Part shown: piece by piece, positions 6,172-8,516 of the stretch | Layout: the number at the start of each line of letters is the position of its first letter | Position numbering within the stretch: position 1 is the stretch's first letter | Assembly (NCBI GenBank): GCA_031266695.1 | Contig: JAISAK010000252.1 | Location: forward strand, 1-8,516 | DNA length: 8,516 nt | Direction: 5' to 3' | Source: Treponema sp. | Lineage (GTDB): Bacteria > Spirochaetota > Spirochaetia > Treponematales > Breznakiellaceae | Program-made: the position numbers and the translations under genes | The notes under the pieces: model-generated | Seen by the model: the letters and a program-made list of their open reading frames with translations, nothing else | Database searches by the model: none | What the model was told of the DNA's origin: nothing

Positions 6172-7481
6172 TGAGAATTAAGGATATTCTGGAAATAGAT
6201 TTTTTTCTTCTCTCCGCCGCGATAATTCTCGCGATATTCGGGATACTCTTTATTTATTCTTCCGGAATAACCTCTACCGGCGTGCTTGTATCAAAAGAGT
6301 ACCTCAGGCAGATAATCTGGGCGGGCGCCGGACTCCTTATCGCCGTTCTTCTTTCGCTGATCGATTACAAGCGCCTGCGGGATATTTCGCTCTATTTGTA
6401 TCTTGCCATTCTGGCCCTTCTTTTGTACACCTGTCTCTTCGGCCGTCTTGTCAACGGCGCCCGCGCCTGGATCGGAATTGGCACCTTCGGAGTCCAGCCT
6501 TCGGAATTCGCGAAGATAATAACCATCCTGTTTCTTGCCAAATACCTGGACGACACAAAGCGCACCCCCGCCGCTTTTTTGCGTTTTATTGTTTCCTGCG
6601 GCATTGTATTTATTCCTATGGGCCTGATACTTATTCAGCCGGACTTCGGAACTTCCCTTGTTTTTATTCCCCTGCTCCTGGTGATGACCTTTGTTGCCGG
6701 AGTTGCTATCCGCTATATCATATTTCTCGGAGCAAGCATCATGCTTACCGGCGTACTTATGGTGCTGCCTCTCTGGCAGACGTATATTCTGCGAAGAACC
6801 TTTACGCTTCTGCTTGTTCTTACCAATCCCCGTTTCATCGCCGTAGCCATATCCGCCCTGGGTCTTATCGCGGTAATCGCGGTCCTGGGTTATTCGAAAT
6901 ACAAAAAAAGGTATTTTTTCTGGATCCTCTACGTCGTCGGGATAATAATTTTTTCCCTGGGCGCTTCCTACGCTTCCCATAAGGTGCTTAAGGATTATCA
7001 GATCATGCGGCTTATCGTATTTCTTGATCCCAACGTCGATCCCCGGGGCGCGGGCTGGAATATCATCCAGTCCATAACCGCAATCGGCTCGGGAGGCTTT
7101 ACCGGGAAAGGGTATCTCCAGGGAACCCAAAGCCATTACCGCTTTCTTCCCCAGCAGAGTACGGATTTTATTTTTTCCATTTTCACCGAAGAGACCGGGC
7201 TTTTGGGAGGGCTCTTTGTCTTTTCCCTTTTTCTGCTTATATGCCTCCGCCTTGTACGGATCATGAGAACTACCGCCGACCGCTTTGGCGAATTTATCTG
7301 CGCGGGGCTTTCGGCCATGTATATTTTTCATTTTCTGATCAATGTGGGCATGACTATGGGAATTATGCCCATTACCGGCATTCCGCTGCTCTTTATGTCC
7401 TACGGCGGCTCCGCCGTTATTTCCGCCATGACGGGCATAGGCCTGGCTTTGAGTATCCATGTAAGAAGATACAGCCGGTAA
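6171..7481 (+). CDS. rodA: RodA, SEDS-family peptidoglycan glycosyltransferase
   Basis: RodA polymerises lipid II into glycan strands and is the cognate partner of PBP2. The 436-residue product is a polytopic membrane protein starting with two hydrophobic helices and the family stretches NGARAWIGIG...QPSEFAKI (about 91-113) and IQPDFGTSLVF. The C-terminal half has DPRGAGWNIIQS, GSGGFTGKGYLQGTQSH, FLPQQSTDFIF and the end MSYGGSAVISAM. The Asp of STDFIF, residue 332, corresponds to the catalytic Asp262 of E. coli RodA. The protein is about 65 residues longer than the 370-residue E. coli enzyme; the extra sequence, about 212-270, looks like additional membrane helices joined by a basic loop (YSKYKKRY). 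The ATG at 6171 is chosen over an upstream in-frame ATG at 6042 because the extension is merely mrdA sequence in another frame, and AGGGAA precedes 6171. Start overlaps the mrdA stop by one base (TAATG). Confidence 0.97.
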   Translation: MRIKDILEIDFFLLSAAIILAIFGILFIYSSGITSTGVLVSKEYLRQIIWAGAGLLIAVLLSLIDYKRLRDISLYLYLAILALLLYTCLFGRLVNGARAWIGIGTFGVQPSEFAKIITILFLAKYLDDTKRTPAAFLRFIVSCGIVFIPMGLILIQPDFGTSLVFIPLLLVMTFVAGVAIRYIIFLGASIMLTGVLMVLPLWQTYILRRTFTLLLVLTNPRFIAVAISALGLIAVIAVLGYSKYKKRYFFWILYVVGIIIFSLGASYASHKVLKDYQIMRLIVFLDPNVDPRGAGWNIIQSITAIGSGGFTGKGYLQGTQSHYRFLPQQSTDFIFSIFTEETGLLGGLFVFSLFLLICLRLVRIMRTTADRFGEFICAGLSAMYIFHFLINVGMTMGIMPITGIPLLFMSYGGSAVISAMTGIGLALSIHVRRYSR

Positions 7482-7484
7482 GCA

Positions 7485-8516
7485 ATGGCGGAAAGAATCT
7501 ACATAGATCCGATAAAGGAATTCGGAGCCGGCCTCCTCTCGGTGGAAAAACCCGCCCGGTACACCGGCGGCGAATATGGCCGCCTGGCCAGGCGGGACGC
7601 CGCGTTTCAAACGCTTATCGCGTTTCCCGATCTCTATGAAATCGGCATGAGCAACCAGGCCCTGCGCATCCTCTACAACGGCCTCAACCGCCCGCATAAT
7701 TTCCCCGGCGGCCCCGGCGGGGAAGAGCCCTCCGTCGAAGTTTCCCCGCCGGATATTTCCTGTGACCGCGCCTTTGCGCCGGCGCCGGATTTTGAAAAGC
7801 TCCTCAAAGAAAAAAAGACGCCCCTTTACGGGCTTGACACCGGTATAAGCCTGGGCAGCCTTGACGTACTCATGTTTACCCTCGGCTACGAGCTGGGCGC
7901 GGGCGGCGTTTTGTGCATGCTTGACGTTTCGGGTATACCGCTTCACCGGGAAGACCGGACGGAGAAGGATCCGATAGTTATTGCCGGGGGTCCCTGTGTT
8001 TCAAACCCTTTACCTTACGCCTCTTTCATCGACGCCTTTTGGATAGGCGAAGCCGAGGCCGGTTTTTTTGAACTTGCCGCGGAACTCGCCGCCCTGAAAA
8101 AAGCGGGGGAGGGCAGGGGAGGGCTGCTCGAAAAAATCGCCTCCCATCCGAATATGTGGCTTAAAGGCAAGGCGGCGGCTTTCCGCGCGATAGACGCCGG
8201 GTTCTCCCGGGGGGAAGGGGAGGCCGCGGTTTTTCCCGTTCCCAGCATGAAAATCGTGCAGCACCACGGCGCTCTTGAGATTATGCGCGGCTGTCCAAAC
8301 GGCTGCCGTTTTTGCCACGCGGGCTTCTGGTACCGTCCGATGCGGCAGAAGGAAGCCGGCGCCGTGCTGGCGGAGGCCGGGGCCTTTATCACCAAAGGCG
8401 GCTACCGGGAAATCAGCCTTTCATCCCTTTCAAGCGGCGATTACGAGGGAATCACCGGACTGGTAGATTCCCTCAACCGGCGTTTTTCCGGCAGGCATGT
8501 TTCCTTCCAGCTTCCC
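7485..8516 (+). CDS. B12-binding-like / radical SAM protein of the TIGR03960 type (partial, 5' end)
   Basis: The frame is open from the ATG at 7485 to the window edge (344 codons, no stop). The N-terminal part resembles the B12-binding-like domain of a conserved uncharacterised radical SAM family. It shows FPDLYEIGMSNQALRILYNGLNR at about 48-70, LYGLDTGISLGSLDVLMFTLGYEL at about 115-140 and IVIAGGPCVSNPLPYASFIDAFWIGEAEA at about 164-194. The DxHxxG cobalamin-ligand motif is not seen. The radical SAM motif is RGC270-PNG-C274-RF-C277, which should bind the [4Fe-4S] cluster that cleaves S-adenosylmethionine. The substrate of this family is not known to me; a role in RNA or protein modification is possible but unproven. 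It starts 3 bases after the rodA stop, in the same frame, with only a weak ribosome binding site, so it is probably co-transcribed with the wall genes. In many bacteria such a gene is followed by a short partner protein; that region is outside the window. Confidence 0.88.
   Translation, partial: MAERIYIDPIKEFGAGLLSVEKPARYTGGEYGRLARRDAAFQTLIAFPDLYEIGMSNQALRILYNGLNRPHNFPGGPGGEEPSVEVSPPDISCDRAFAPAPDFEKLLKEKKTPLYGLDTGISLGSLDVLMFTLGYELGAGGVLCMLDVSGIPLHREDRTEKDPIVIAGGPCVSNPLPYASFIDAFWIGEAEAGFFELAAELAALKKAGEGRGGLLEKIASHPNMWLKGKAAAFRAIDAGFSRGEGEAAVFPVPSMKIVQHHGALEIMRGCPNGCRFCHAGFWYRPMRQKEAGAVLAEAGAFITKGGYREISLSSLSSGDYEGITGLVDSLNRRFSGRHVSFQLP

Noticed and set aside
6291..7946. A 551-codon open frame on the minus strand spanning rodA and the radical SAM gene
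   Set aside because: It is antisense to two clearly conserved genes, is rich in Gly, Lys and Asn with no recognisable domain, and has the look of a shadow frame caused by the codon bias of the + strand genes.

Overview
The window looks like a chromosomal core region of a spirochaete, most likely a Treponema relative. The reasons are the fixed gene order (TPR membrane protein, mreB, mreC, mreD, PBP2 gene, rodA), the short N-terminus of MreB, a 436-residue RodA and a moderately GC-rich coding style. The genus assignment rests on gene order and protein character recalled from known treponemes, not on a database search.

Layout, all on the + strand. Bases 2-145 are the 3' end of a protein gene with a very acidic C-terminus. 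Bases 175-700 are the RNA subunit of RNase P (rnpB), a bacterial type A-like RNA closed by a perfect 12-bp P1 helix and unusually long because of extra hairpins. Bases 718-748 form a strong hairpin behind rnpB. Bases 785-840 hold short degenerate repeats. Promoter-like sequence follows, and then a tightly packed operon runs to the end of the window: a TPR membrane protein (910-1905), mreB (1895-2917), mreC (2923-3786), mreD (3779-4282), the PBP2 gene mrdA (4282-6171), rodA (6171-7481) and the first 344 codons of a radical SAM protein (7485 onward, open at the window edge). Adjacent genes overlap by 1-11 bases or are separated by 3-5 bases, which points to one transcript with translational coupling.

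How the genes work together: MreB filaments, the membrane partners MreC and MreD, the SEDS glycosyltransferase RodA and the class B transpeptidase PBP2 form the elongasome (Rod complex), which inserts side-wall peptidoglycan. The TPR protein overlaps mreB and is probably a membrane-anchored accessory of this machinery, but that is inference. The radical SAM gene shares the transcript but has no known wall role.

No mobile element, CRISPR array, tRNA or defence system is visible. The most notable points are the enlarged rnpB, the uncharacterised TPR protein at the head of the operon, the mreC start region (a strong Shine-Dalgarno sequence inside the gene with no normal start codon after it) and a roughly 60-residue insertion in RodA.
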